Of a stretch of DNA of 64,000 nt, positions 21,757-32,985 are shown in pieces. Position 1 is the stretch's first letter; each line of letters starts with the position of its first letter. The position numbers and the translations under genes are program-made. Under the pieces are notes generated by a model. It was not told the DNA's origin, ran no database searches, and saw nothing but the letters and a program-made list of their open reading frames with translations. The DNA lies in the NCBI GenBank assembly GCA_029204225.1, contig CM055110.1:38376747-38440746 (forward strand). The letters run 5' to 3'. The DNA is from Diphasiastrum complanatum. Taxonomy: Eukaryota > Streptophyta > Lycopodiopsida > Lycopodiales > Lycopodiaceae.

Positions 21757-24321
21757 TCATGAACAATTCAGTTCTTCATATAATTTTTGAGCAAGCTCCA
21801 AGTTTTGTTGAGCTTTGATCAACAGCAAGTCTTCTTTTGATTTTGTGTAGCGGCCAACTGGTAGGTTGCCAAATTCTTCTAACTTAACCGGGAGCAATGT
21901 TCCATCGAACAACTCCTGGGTTAACTTGGTATCTTCGTCTGAATCACTACGTAGAGTGATTTCTTTACAGTAATGAGCTGAAAATCTAATAAAATTGCTT
22001 TTAACATAAAGATTCTGAACAAAAAATAATGGCTTCATCGCAAAGGTACCAAATTGCCAAAATGTTTATGTATAGAACTGCTTATAATGGAATAACTTCC
22101 TTCTATCTTGCAAATTACGTCGAATCTCTGCAAGGTTTCGCTCCCAATCTACATAAAGACTGAATAATTCCGGATAAGCCATATTTATATTAATCAGCAA
22201 TCCTGCATCGTCGAATGCGTCTAAATCCACAACAGCTTGTGGTTTGTATACTTGAAACTACAGCTTTCGCTTCCAAAAATGTCGTTTATGATCTTCGTTC
22301 CGCAAAAATTGACGTTCTTTGATTCAAATATATTAGAGAGCATACATAGACGAAGAGCCTATGTATAACTATGCTGATCCGAAAGGTACAATCTGGAACT
22401 TACTCTGGAGTATGCCCCAGTAGAGACATCCTTTCTGCTCAATAGAGAGATGGGCCCATAACTAGAAAAAGTCATCCTTCTCCCAAGGTCGCTTCCATTC
22501 ATCGAAGGCGATGCCTACTGCGCCTGGTAGCATCATGTAATCCACACGCCATTGCAATTCAATATTAAAAGCATGTGGACACCATTTCCAGAAGCGTTTA
22601 GAAAATGCACGGAATCTGTCAGCACATACCTTCGATTGATTTTGCCACATTTGCTTTGGCTGTGTAGATGCAGTTGTCAAGTCCTGAGTTTGCAACTCAG
22701 CAGCCAACTTCTGATCTTCCAATTGTTGCTTAAGATTTGACAGATCCTGTTCGAGTTTGTCAATCTTTGCGACAGCCTCCAAGAATTCTAGATGGTCTGA
22801 GGCTCCGGTGCAGGAAGACACAGCTTGGATTTGCTGTGTGAGGTCATCAATTCGAAGCAGGGCCTGAAGGTATTCATTGTGTGCACTGGACCACTGCAAG
22901 ATGGAGTGGCATCACTCTAGAGCTCCTTCAGCTCAGCCAACTCTTCCTCGACAAGAGCCTTCGCATCGTCGAGCGGTTGTAAGAACTCGACTCAAAATTT
23001 TTTGAGCATCTGGACTTGGAGCCAGTTCAGCTTCGTGAGATTGACTGTGATTGACCTTGCATTGGTGCTCAGAGTCAGAGCAGTTTCTGTCTTTAGTCTT
23101 GTCATTCGCTCCTCCTATAAATGTTTCTGGAGCGCGACATTATGTTGATTTGCAGCCAAAAGTTGCTGCTTCAAAGAATCGTTTTGAGTCTGTAAATTGT
23201 CAGACTTGGCCTGAATAGTCTTATTTGTCTGCTTCAAAGAATCAGTTTCCTTTATTAGAGTCTGAAGCTGTGTTTCGAGAGAACGATTTTGTTCGATCAG
23301 CTTCGTGTTGTCTGATTTGAGCGAATCGATCTTCTTGTAGGACTCCTTGAGAGAGTCTAAAGATTTTCTTTCTGAGTTGATAAGCTCCATGGTGAGTTGT
23401 CGGTGGTACTTATCGAACTCATATACTTCAGCCACTAAATTTTTGGCTTTCTCTGTCATGGATCGAAACCACTAGGGTTGGTCGTCTGGTTCTTCTTCAT
23501 CTGCCACAGGTGCCCCAATGTCGTCTTCAATAGCTATTTGTCCTTTGTCTGATGTGTCGGACTGGGTTGCATCATCCTCAGAGAAATCAGCAGCAGCAGC
23601 AGTTGCTCCATCAGTATCCATTGCCACAGTTGGAACCGTATCTGACTGAGATGGTGCAACATCAATGTCCATAACAGTGGTAGCTGCTACTTCGACTGCT
23701 GGTGCAGCATTGGATGTAATCAGAATAGGCACGGAAATGGTTGAAAATATCAATTGGCTTGGGAGCCAACATTCTTCCCGTCAACATTATTTTCTCTTGC
23801 TCAGTCAAAATTTGAAAATGAGCGCATAGGCGAGAAACGTGGGGTCCGACTCCAAAAAACTTTTGATGTTTGATCCAACGCAAAAAAGCTTTATATGTGA
23901 TAATGCCGAAGCACACTGGATTACCCACAAGCGCATCCAATATGTAACCAAAATTTTGAACTGAAATTGTGGCATCCGCATCCGTCAAAAATATTGCTTG
24001 GTTTGCGTATTCACAAAACAATTTGAATGTTATATCTCGGATCATAGAGATTTTGTACCCCTTCGTGGGTACGAAGCAGTTGCTTAGGAAGTGGGCAGTT
24101 TCATCCACCGAATCTTTATTGGTTGCAACCATCTTCCCATCCATTGGTAAGCCAAGGGTTGTGCAGAACATGTCTTCAAAGATGGTGAAGAATTTGCCTT
24201 GTATGTGAACTTTGAATTCCTCCTCCGAAATTGAATGGATAGAGTTCACAAACTCAGTACTGACTTCAGAGAGGATGATGGCGGAGTCCACTTTCAAATC
24301 ACCCAACCTGCATCGATCCAA
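21757..24321 (-). pseudogene. Extra ORF downstream of gypsy pol (coiled-coil protein, copy 2)
   Basis: About 2.6 kb of sense coding sequence, broken by several frameshifts and stops, lies between gypsy pol and the presumed 3' end. Order on the minus strand: a ~200-residue globular domain (24,321-23,760; IQGKFFTIFEDMFCTTLGLP, FLRWIKHQKFFGVGP); an Ala/Asp/Glu-rich linker (23,753-23,472; FSEDDATQSD, ADEEEPDDQP); a long coiled coil (23,459-23,115; KKIDSLKSDNTKLIEQNRSL and further heptads) continuing at 22,899-22,740; a C-terminal block (RFWKWCPHAFNIELQWRVDY, MMLPGAVG); and a tail (22,270-21,757) with AYPELFSLYVDWERNLAEIR and a stop at 21,757. I do not recognise the protein. OTA-clade gypsy elements often carry extra ORFs, and position downstream of pol is that of env-like genes, but I see no signal peptide or transmembrane helix. 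Copy 1 is at 601-1410. Confidence 0.6.
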
Positions 24322-24649
24322 AAAGGACTAGATGGATGCCAGGCGGATTCCGCAGACAGAAAGTATAAGGAAGGAAAATGGAAAATAACTCTAATAAGTA
24401 GTAGCGGTGTGGAAGGGATGATGATGTGACATGGTGACTTGACATCAGTCACTTCCATTTATGGAGGACGTGCATGGCTCAGTGTTTGAAACTATAATTT
24501 GACAGATCGATCTTTAATGACAAAAGACCGTTTTTGAAAAGAAAAAAAAATAAATTAAGGAGAAACAATATTTGTTTTGATATGTGAGCATACACACGTG
24601 TGAATAATGATGATCACGTGGCCATCATCTTTAATGGAGGGATACAAAA

Positions 24650-25030
24650 AGTAGGTTGAGAGATTCTTGAAATATTCTCAAAAATATGCTAGAAAGATTC
24701 TAGAAAAGTTTCGTGAAAGTTTCTCGAAGGATCCTAAAAAATGATATAGAAACTCTCGAAAATTTTAGTGACATACGAAAAAATTTCTCGAAAAACTAGA
24801 GAAAATGCTAGAAAAGATTCTAGAAAAATTCTCGAAAACGATTTACGAAAATTTCATTAACAAATTTAGTGTCGCAAAAGATTCTCGAAAATACTTTTAA
24901 AATGCTATTGAAAGATTGAGACAAGTCAAGAAAAATTCTTGAAAATTTCATGAAACATTATGAAAAATGTTGGACGATGGTAGAAAATTTCACAAAAAAT
25001 TCTAGAAAAGATAAAAGAAATTTTTTTTAG
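24650..25030. promoter_or_regulatory. Dense TTCnnGAA array (heat-shock-element-like)
   Basis: Between gypsy pol and the extra ORF the sequence is full of TTCnnGAA: TTCTTGAA, TTCTAGAA, TTCGTGAA, TTCTCGAA (five or more), TTCATGAA. I count about ten in under 400 bp, with clusters such as TTCTAGAAAAGTTTCGTGAA. nGAAnnTTCn units are what heat-shock factors bind. It could be a promoter for the extra ORF or only a degenerate A-rich repeat that happens to carry this core. Confidence 0.5.
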
Positions 25031-25101
25031 AAACGATAAATGAAAATTCGCGATTAATTCCAAAAAAATACTAGAAAATAATAAGAGTAAAAAAATTATG
25101 G

Positions 25102-27675
25102 TCAAAGGTAGTATTTCTTCAATCTGGACCCGTTAATACGTGTAGGTAATAGTTCACCTTCAAGTGATTGAAGTTGCACATAACCATTGTCAAATACCTC
25201 TATGACTATATAAGGTCCAAGCCATCGCATATGGAATTTTTCAGGGAACTTTTGATGGCGACTATCATATATCAGCGCATAATCATCAGCTTTAAGATCA
25301 CATTTTTTTTATATGACTGTCATATTTCTCCTTTCTTTGTTTTTGGATTTCCTCCGTTAGTTTTTGTGAAGTCTCTCGAGCTTCAGCTAGTTCTTCAATA
25401 TTAGTCAATTTTTCGTTAATACATTCTGCATCTGTTCGTTGAGCTTGAATACGAAAGGTTCTCACCTCAAATTCAATTGGCAAAATAGGATGCATACCAT
25501 ACATAAGAAAATATGGTGTCTGTTTTGTCGTGATTTTCTCTGTGTTGCGATAAGCCCAGAGAACTGATGGTAGTTTCTGATCACAAGTTATGCGAGAGAT
25601 CACTTCTTGCTAGAGTTGAACCCTCACAGACAGCCTGAACCCTCGCAGAACCTTCACATAGCAGTCAAATCACCTTCTGAACTCTCGCAGACTTCCCTGA
25701 GATCTTAGAATTTTGTGAAGAAGGTGCCTACCAAAATTTGGGTAGAATTGAACAAGGAAAAGTGAATTTCACCGAATACGCACTCTAAATTCCGCTATAT
25801 AAGGGCTGAATTCGAGTCATTTGTCACCTTTGCTAGCGAAGCTCTGCCAAAATTTCCACTGAAAATACCAAGTTTTTTATTTTTGACCAAACTTCCTACA
25901 AAATGTGTACCTCGGTCACTTACTAGTTCGAGTGATCAACCATATCTGGTGATGATATATTTGAATAAAAATGTCACGACAGTTTTTGCATCGTTTCATT
26001 TCGTCGCCTCTGTTTCAACGTTCTTTGTAGCATAATCTGTTGCAACTAGAATATAACGACATTTTGTATGTTGGGTAATAGGTTTGATTGGACCGACAAA
26101 GTCAATCCATCACTTCTCGAATGGTGCAAGAGACATGATTGGTGTCAACGACCAATTCATTGCTTTTGTAGGCTTACCAGTTCTCTGGCATGGATCACAT
26201 GAACAAATAAAATTTGACACATCCTTGAACATTGTTGGCCACTAGTACTTGGCAGTCAATATCTTATTAATTGTATTCTTCAAAGCAAAATGTCCACCAA
26301 CATCTTCTGAGTGTAAGGCTTTAACGACCTTTTTAATGTATTCAGTTTCGAGACATCTTCGTAGTTGATGGTCAACACCAAGCTTGTACAAAACATTGTT
26401 AATAATTGTATAAGGTGCTACCTTATATTGAAAAACTGTCTTTTGCTCCAAATCGTAACCATCCGGATATATCTGATCCTTGAGATAAGTAATGATATCA
26501 GAATATAGCGAATTTATAGATGAAATCTCGAATAAATGTTCGTTTGGAAAATCATCATTGATAGGGTCTTCAAGTTTTTTGGTGCTGAGTCGCGATAGAT
26601 AATCAGCATTTGTATGATATTTTCCTTGACAAAGCTCTACTTGATAAGTGAATTCATGCAGAAGTAGAACCCATCGAGCAATTCATCCTAATAGATCTGG
26701 TTTATTTACAAGATACTTAAGTGCATAATGATGCACATGAAAAATAAATACATATCTCAGTAAGTAATGCTGAAATTTTTTAACAGTGAAAATCATGCCA
26801 AGTGCTTCCCTTTCTGTAGCCGAATAATTCTTCTTTGATGCACTGAGCTATCGACTCGCATAGTAGATGGGATGATCCTTCTTCTAGTCGTCCTTTTAAC
26901 TTAGACAGACGTCAATAGCAAATGCAAAAACATCCACATAACTGTAAAATAAAATAGCCGAGTTGGGTGGTCTTAGAATAGGAACATTGATCAATCTTTG
27001 CTTAAGTTCTTCGAATGCTTTCTACTGTTCATTCGTCCACAAGTATTCCACTTGTTTCTTCAGTAGATGTGTAAGAGAGGCAGCAATAGAAGCATGATTT
27101 TGAATAAATCTTTGGTAATAGCCAACATGTCCTAAGAAAGCTCTTAGTTCACGTAAATTGGTTGGTATCTGGAGATTCTTTATAAGCTCGACTTTATCTT
27201 TGTCAACTTCTATTCCTCTGTTAGATATTCTGTGTCTGAGCAATATTCCTTCTTTCATACCAAAAAAACATTTCTCTGGATGAAGAGATAAACAAGTATC
27301 TCAATGTTAATTTCAGCTTCTGCAGGTGTGTCTTTATATCACTATATACACAAAAATCATCAATAAATATTTTGAGAAAAGTTCTTAGGAAGACAGCAAA
27401 AATTAACATCATGATTCGTTGAAAAGTCGCTGGAGCGTTACAAAGACCAAAGGGCATTTTGTTGTAGACATAAGTGCCCCAATGTGGTCTTTGAACAAAT
27501 CTCCTTTCGCACTCCAATTTGATTATATCCAGAAAAACTGTTACAAAAATTGTAACGCTCTTGACCAGCAACCTGATCTAGGATGGAATCAGTGAAAGGC
27601 AGAGGATGATGGTCCTTCCTTGTGGTAGCATTGAGTTTGCAGAAATCCTTGTTAAGTTCATCCTTGCTTTCGATC
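25102..27675 (-). pseudogene. Ty3-gypsy pol (element M), 5'-truncated
   Basis: The minus-strand order is RT, RNase H, integrase. RT starts mid-domain at about 27,675 (CKLNATTRKDHHPLPF, CNSFSGYNQIGV, then YNKMPFGLCNAPATFQRIMM and the FLKIFIDDFCVYS active site). LIKNLQIPTNLRELRAFLGH and GYYQRFIQNHASIA lead to RNase H (about 26,980-26,560; YSATEREALGM, LKYLVNKPDLLG). Integrase has the zinc domain (VVKALHSEDVGGHFALKNTI, CDPCQRTGKPTKAM), a core with [14 protein letters not shown] and LVSDRGTHFVG, then an insertion (25,610-25,905), then WAYRNTEKITTKQTPYFLMY and the C-terminal FHMRWLGPYIVIEVF and INGSRLKKYYL, stop at 25,102. No chromodomain is seen, and RT wording (ATRKDHHPLPF) is of the Athila/Tat (OTA) kind. 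Gag, protease and 5' LTR are absent. Confidence 0.88.
25610..25905. mobile_element. ~300-bp insertion in gypsy M integrase, with TATA box
   Basis: Integrase homology stops after SDRGTHFV (about 25,905) and resumes at EVISRITCDQKLP (about 25,610); the segment carrying the catalytic Glu is replaced by non-coding sequence. On plus it has CCCTCGCAGA/CTCTCGCAGA repeats, then CTATATAAGGGC at 25,795, a good TATA box 20-30 bases upstream of C/T-rich sequence. A solo LTR or LTR fragment from another family in opposite orientation would explain it. Confidence 0.45.
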
Positions 27676-28378
27676 AATTGCTCCGTTGGCATTATATTTG
27701 ATCTTAAAGATCCATTTGCAATCAATAATATTATAGCCAATACGAGTTTTGACTAATGACCATGTCTGATTCTTGATCAAAGAGAAATACTCTTTGTCCA
27801 TGGCTTCTCTCTAGAGATCAGAGTCTGGTTGGCTAAGTGCCTCTTCGACTGTCGTCAGTTTCTGCATTAAGAGACAGGCAGACTCTGGAGTATACCTTGT
27901 GGGCTGTGTGCGCACTTGGCTTGATCATCAGGAATGATTCGATTGATGAACCACTCTTGGGACTTGTTGCTGGGTAGCAGCAACATCTTCGTCTGATTCA
28001 TTGTCTCAAAGTGGGTCGACAATAGACATGCTTGAGCCAGAAGCTCGGACTGTCATGTCAATGGCAGGAGATGTAGGTTCTTCTTGAGCAATATCCTTGC
28101 CTTTGAGGTCGACGAATTGATTCTCGATAAAGACTGTATCTCGGTTATACAAGATTTGTTGGGTATAAGGATCGTACAGTTTGTAGGTGTTATCAGACGA
28201 AGTATATCCAATCAGGATGGTATTGAGACCTTGGAAGTACAATTTTTTTCTTGTGTCTTTTGGGATCTACGCATAGGCAATGCACCCCAACACTCTTAGT
28301 TCTTCAAAGAAAGCTTAGAGCTTGTCCACACTTCATGGGGTGTCTTGTCTGAGAGGGCCTTGGTCGAACGCGATTTGT
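27676..28378 (-). pseudogene. Ty1-copia fragment K, integrase C-terminus to RT start
   Basis: On minus: TKALSDKTPHEVWTSSKLS (about 28,360-28,310), RVLGCIAYA, FQGLNTILIGYTSSDNTYKL, LYNRDTVFIENQFVD, a linker, LTTVEEALSQPDSDL, EAMDKEYFSLIKNQTWSLVK and IDCKWIFKIKYNANGAIDR ending at about 27,680. It is very close to element J (52,590-53,220), including LIGYTSSDNMYKLYDP and its linker. It stops where gypsy RT begins, and its 5' side stops at a CCCTTAG-type repeat at 28,378. Confidence 0.88.
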
Positions 28379-28412
28379 CCTTAGCCAAGGCCCTTAGTCC
28401 TTGACCTTAGAG
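28378..28412. repeat. Short CCCTTAG-type repeat
   Basis: A few units (CCTTAGCCAAGGCCCTTAGTCC...) resembling the long array at 41,527-42,205; marks the 5' edge of copia fragment K. Confidence 0.6.
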
Positions 28413-29160
28413 GCTATTTTTTCTTGTAACTTGTATTATTGCTTTTTATAATTGTTTTAAAGTTTTTATTTTTTCTTTACTTTATAAATTTTATTTTTTA
28501 TTATGTTTTAAGATTTAAATTTTTTTTTTGTTCTCATTATTTTTTTTATTTTATTGTATCTATTAATATATTTTTTTGGTGATTTTATTTTTTAAATTAT
28601 ATTACTCATTTATTTTGTGATTTTATTTTATTTTTATTCCATTTTTATATATCTAATTTATTGTGTGATTTTGTATTTATCTATTGTATTTTATTTATAT
28701 ATAGTTCTATTTTAATATTTTATTAATTAATCAATTTTTTTAAATTTTTATGATTTTTAATAGATATATTTTATTTTTTTGATGATTTGTTAGTAGTTAT
28801 ATTCTATTTTTTTGATATATTTTCTACTTATTTTATAATTATTTTGATTCTATTCAATTTTTTATGTATTATTTATTTCATTTTATATTTTATAGTTTAT
28901 TCATTTTTATGAATATTTAATCTATTGATGTGATAATTATGTGATGCTATCTGTTTATTCTTTTAATTTCCTTCAATCTTGATATTCAATTTTATATATA
29001 TGATTTTTTTTATTCGATTTATAAAGGTATTTATTTATCTAGTTTGTTTTTTTATTTTTGTGTTTTTTTTAAATTATAGTTTTTATTTAGTAAACATTTA
29101 GTGTTATTCATATTAAATTTTACTAATTTTACTTTTATGTTTTAAAAAGTTATTTATGTT
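28413..29160. other. T-rich low-complexity block
   Basis: About 750 bp dominated by TTTTATTTT-type sequence on the plus strand, with no gene or clear repeat unit. A smaller block of similar style lies at 43,010-43,310. Confidence 0.7.
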
Positions 29161-29699
29161 TTTATGTTTTGTGTGCAATTTTTTATTATGTCTTTCCAAA
29201 AACAAGGAGAGAACAACACAAGGAAAAGACAACAATTATCCCATAAGTATTTCTGGAAGCATAATAGAACTCATGAGTATACATACATTGTGAAATTCAT
29301 CCATTTCCAAGAATTGTGGCTAAAGAGTCACAATTATAATAAGAAGGCTTTCCAAAAAGCCAAAATCAATTAGATTTGTTTTTTTATGAATTCAATATGT
29401 TGTTGACATGTGGCAATTCATATATCTCATAAGCAAAATGAACATTTATCCACCAAGATAAATAAACCCCCTCCCCATCTCAATAGTTCCTTTTGCTACA
29501 TAATTTTAAAACCTCAAGCTTCGAGATTTTTTTTCTATGTTCTCATTTTTACTTCTCCTTCCAAACATAAAATATCTATGCAAATATATATATATAAGCA
29601 TAAAAAAGGTTCTATTCTTTTTTGCTAAATTTATTATATAAAATATGCTATATATATATATATATATATATATTGTACATATGTGTGTATATATATAAA
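29161..29699. other. AT-rich region with (TA)n
   Basis: Short plus-strand open frames (29,164-29,373; 29,410-29,628) have no known motif and low-complexity composition. A TA run lies at about 29,648-29,673. Confidence 0.4.
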
Positions 29700-31090
29700 T
29701 AAAATCCATGGTAGAACCTCCCGTCGCGTTGTAATTGAGCTCACCATATTCTGATTTGTATAATTAAGTTCATAGCGGTTGGCAACTACTTTGAATATTC
29801 CATTATTATAATAATTTCTTGCTAATCTTATCCGATATGGAGGGGAAAGATAAGTTTTTTTCATCATTACTTGAGAAAAAACTTCTTTAACTATTCTAAA
29901 ATTAGTAGAATAAGCATTTCTGCTAATTCCAGAAACATCACATGCACCCACTTTCACATTTGCATCCAAGTATGATTGAACCTTATTCAAAACAATGTCT
30001 ACAATTTCATTTTTCATTTTTTCAAATTGAGCATTTTTCATCATTGCCTTTGTTGACTTTTTTGGTAAAAATGATTCGATGCATGAACGCTCTATTAAAT
30101 AGTTCTTTGCCACCAAACATGATCTGCAACAAACATATAATACTCAAATTATGTTTAATAAATTAATAATCCATGTTATCAATTGCAAATCAAACTTAAA
30201 TGACAAATACAAATCAAATAAATAGTTTATAAGAAAACATACTTGAATGCTTGAATTTTTTTTTTTTATTGTCGATTTGTGTAGATAAGTCATCAATATT
30301 CTTCATCGATATTCTCTTTATTTTTTTCTTCATCAGTTTCCTTTTGATAACTTTTATTTTAACAACAGATTTTAAACTCTTGGTTCGCAACTTTTCCATG
30401 GATTCTAACATTTCTTGGTTTGATCCTCGAAGAGTATTGACTGTAGCATTCAACTCTAACATAGCATGCTTGACTGCATTGTTTTCAGCACTAGTGTGTT
30501 GCACATAATGAAGAAATTGTTGATTTGCACGTTGTTGCAATTGTTGATTAGCATACAGTAATTGCTGATTAAGACAAGATATGCTATGCATTCCAATATC
30601 ACGCAACCTTTGACAATATCCAAGTAATCCGCTATTTTCTGCACATACAAATCTGAGGAGATGAGCTACGGACTTAAAATCTGGACACAAATTGGTAGCT
30701 GCATCATTAGGATAAATTGATCCATCCACCCACAAATCTATATTCATATGATTATTCATTCTCAATTCTCTAACTATTGTAGCAGCATTCTCTACAACTT
30801 TTGATTTTTTTTTTTAATAATTGGAGTACATTCCATAGGAAGAGCAACATGCAAATGGAACATTGCCATTGTTGAAAGCTACAATTTGTAAATGCTTCAA
30901 ATCACAATAAGTCAACATGAATAGATCTAGCATACCTTACTTTTGTAATGTCTATGTCGTGTTGAAAAATCATCCCGCCTCATATTTCACTATAAGCATA
31001 TAAAGATTTCAAAAGTTCTGCTACTCCCGCTTCAGTTTTTGCAATGAGCACACCAAGATTTTTAGTCTTAAAGGTCTAGCCCCGAATTTT
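29700..31090 (-). pseudogene. Unrecognised multi-exon gene remnant
   Basis: Three coding-like blocks on minus. First (about 31,090-30,828): LGVLIAKTEAGVAELLKSLY, GGMIFQHDIDITKVRYARSI, LDLFMLTYCDLKHLQIVAFN and ACCSSYGMYSNY, with two stops and a frame change. Second (about 30,810-30,214): NIDLWVDGSIYPNDAATNLC, a Gln/Asn-rich helix (QQLLYANQQLQQRANQQFL), then NAVKHAMLELNATVNTLRGS and a Lys-rich tail. Third (30,124-29,700): IESFLPKKSTKAMMKNAQFE and GISRNAYSTNFRIVKEVFSQ. Between the last two, TTCAA/GTATGT at 30,240 and TTTGTTGCAG at 30,125 look like an intron, although the obvious junction puts the third block out of frame. I do not recognise the family; it could be a host gene or a transposon accessory ORF. 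Confidence 0.4.
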
Positions 31091-31269
31091 GAAATCAACA
31101 TACATAAAAGGTATTACACTCATGCTTAACTAACTAAAGTTTGAAGTTAACCACAAGGCCGGAAACTCGAAAAACGATGACCAGTAGTTACCGGTTTGTA
31201 TTCTCTCTCTACGTAACCTCTCTCTAAAGTGAAATTTCTTAAAGGGACCATTTTGAGCCCATATTTTTC

Positions 31270-32101
31270 CTAATGTATTCATCAAGACTTAGATTAGTTT
31301 GTTTATCACCTTGATCTTTCTTCTTCTTGAAGCAATCACTAACAAAATGTCTTTTGCTCCAAAACATTTTAGGTTAGATCCATCTTTCTTCTTGCCAAAG
31401 AAATTAGAAGGCTTACATTAATCTTGCCCTTTTGACCATTTATTTTTGTCTTTGCCTTTGAGCTTACCTTTTGAGAACATAACTTCCTCCTCTCCAACTT
31501 GAGATGTAGAAGTAGATCCTCCTCTTGATAGAAGTCTAAACTCCTCATTCACCAAGATTTATTGAAAATCCTCCATACTTGGAAATGTCTTTTGAATAGC
31601 AAAACTTTGTACCAAATTCGCATGATCATCAAACAATCCATTAAGAACAACTTGAAGAAGCTCCACATGCTTAATGCTTTCACTAATGCATGCTAGTTCA
31701 TCACTCAATGCTTTAACTCTCAATACAAAAGCATTCTCACATTCATCCTTCTTTTGAATATTTTAAAAAAAATTTCTCCATAGGGTTAGAACTCTAGATG
31801 TAGACTTGGACTCATAAACCTTCTTCAAAGATTCCCAAGCCTCACTTGATGTTGTGCACTTACCAACTTCCTTGAGAAGTTCATTAGTCACATTCATCTT
31901 GATCACATGTAAAGATTCCTTTGTCATCTTATCATACCTCAATTGTTCTTGAGGTGCCAAAGGTCTCTGCTCCACACCTACAACAATATTTATCAAATCA
32001 TTCATCTCAAGCAAAGATTCCATTCTCACCTTCCAAGTTGAATGATTTATTGAGGTAATCCTATCATTGCCTTCCAGCATGAAGCCACTTGAGGTTGCCA
32101 T
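31270..32101 (-). pseudogene. Ty1-copia gag remnant E
   Basis: The start at 32,101 (MATSSGFMLEGNDRITSINH) has a neighbour in I (49,554) and the block STWKVRMESLLEMNDL. SLHVIKMNVTNELLKEVGK and YESKSTSRVLTL match element G gag closely. After a stop near 31,763 the frame continues in pieces (FVLRVKALSDELACISES, SRGGSTSTSQVGEEEVMFSK) to a decayed zinc knuckle (LKCFGAKDILL, second Cys and His lost) at about 31,370. No protease follows. Same family as D, G, H and I. Confidence 0.88.
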
Positions 32102-32363
32102 GTTGCAATCATTTGATCTTCTCTTTGAACCTGTTCTGATGCACTTAGCACTCTCTTTTTAAATCAACAAATAAAAAAAGAAAAAGATTTGGAAACAATC
32201 TAGGTTCTCATCTTCTCTCTCTAGCAAATTCTAGCACATAGCATATTGATTTCTTGATTACAATAGATCTAAACACAATATGATGAATTTTTTGCCAACA
32301 CGTAAGATTGAAAAAAACTCTTTAAAAAGTCCAACAACTTAAAATCAAGAGATCCTATCAAAT

Positions 32364-32820
32364 TTAGAGTTCTTCCAAAAATGCAAAATATTGAATCAAG
32401 CAAAATCTATACGTTAGAAAGTTGACACTCAACCTCCTCTTGAATAGCATCTCAAAAGGTGTCCTTCCATCCAGAATAGCACTCGGCCACCTATTGCACA
32501 AGAAATTGGCACACAACAAAGCTTGATTCCAAAATGGTTTATCAAGATTAGAGCTTAACCTCATGGCTTTATCAATTTCACATAAAGTCCTATTCTTCCT
32601 TTCATCCACTCCATGTTGTTGTGGGGTCGTTGATGTTGTATACTCTCTCTTGATCTCATGCTCATCACAAAAAGGCCTTGAACTTGGTAGATATGTACTC
32701 ACCACCATTCTCACTCTTTAAGCACTTGATCCTTGTGGAAAATTGGTTCTCCCTTGCATTCTTGAACTTAACAAAGACATCATACACTTCATCTTTGCTC
32801 ATTAGTAGATAGATCCAGTG
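32364..32820 (-). pseudogene. Ty1-copia integrase core fragment, upstream of gag E
   Basis: On minus: SKDEVYDVFVKFK region (about 32,810), then a frame change to the 32,714 frame with MVVSTYLPSSRPFCDEHEI, REYTTSTTPQQHGVDERKNR (DDE Glu kept), ALLCANFLCNRWPSAILDGR and TPFEMLFKRRLSVNF. It stops near 32,364. In minus orientation this integrase precedes the gag at 32,101, the reverse of a single element, so at least two insertions or a rearrangement are involved. The 260 bp between them shows no LTR ends. Confidence 0.85.
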
Positions 32821-32985
32821 TTAAGTGTTAAGTGTTTAAATAAATAGTATTAAGTGTTTGAATAGAAAGTGTTAAGTGTTAAAACACAATGACATTTATT
32901 TTGGGACTTTGACCTAAAAAAGAGTAATTTTTTTGCTATTTTTTAGTGGTCCTAGTTTTAGGCCAAAATCATGGGTTTTTTTTAG

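Noticed and set aside
21757-24321. Envelope-like protein for the extra ORF
   Set aside because: Position fits, but I see no signal peptide, cleavage site or transmembrane helix; the protein is acidic and coiled-coil rich.
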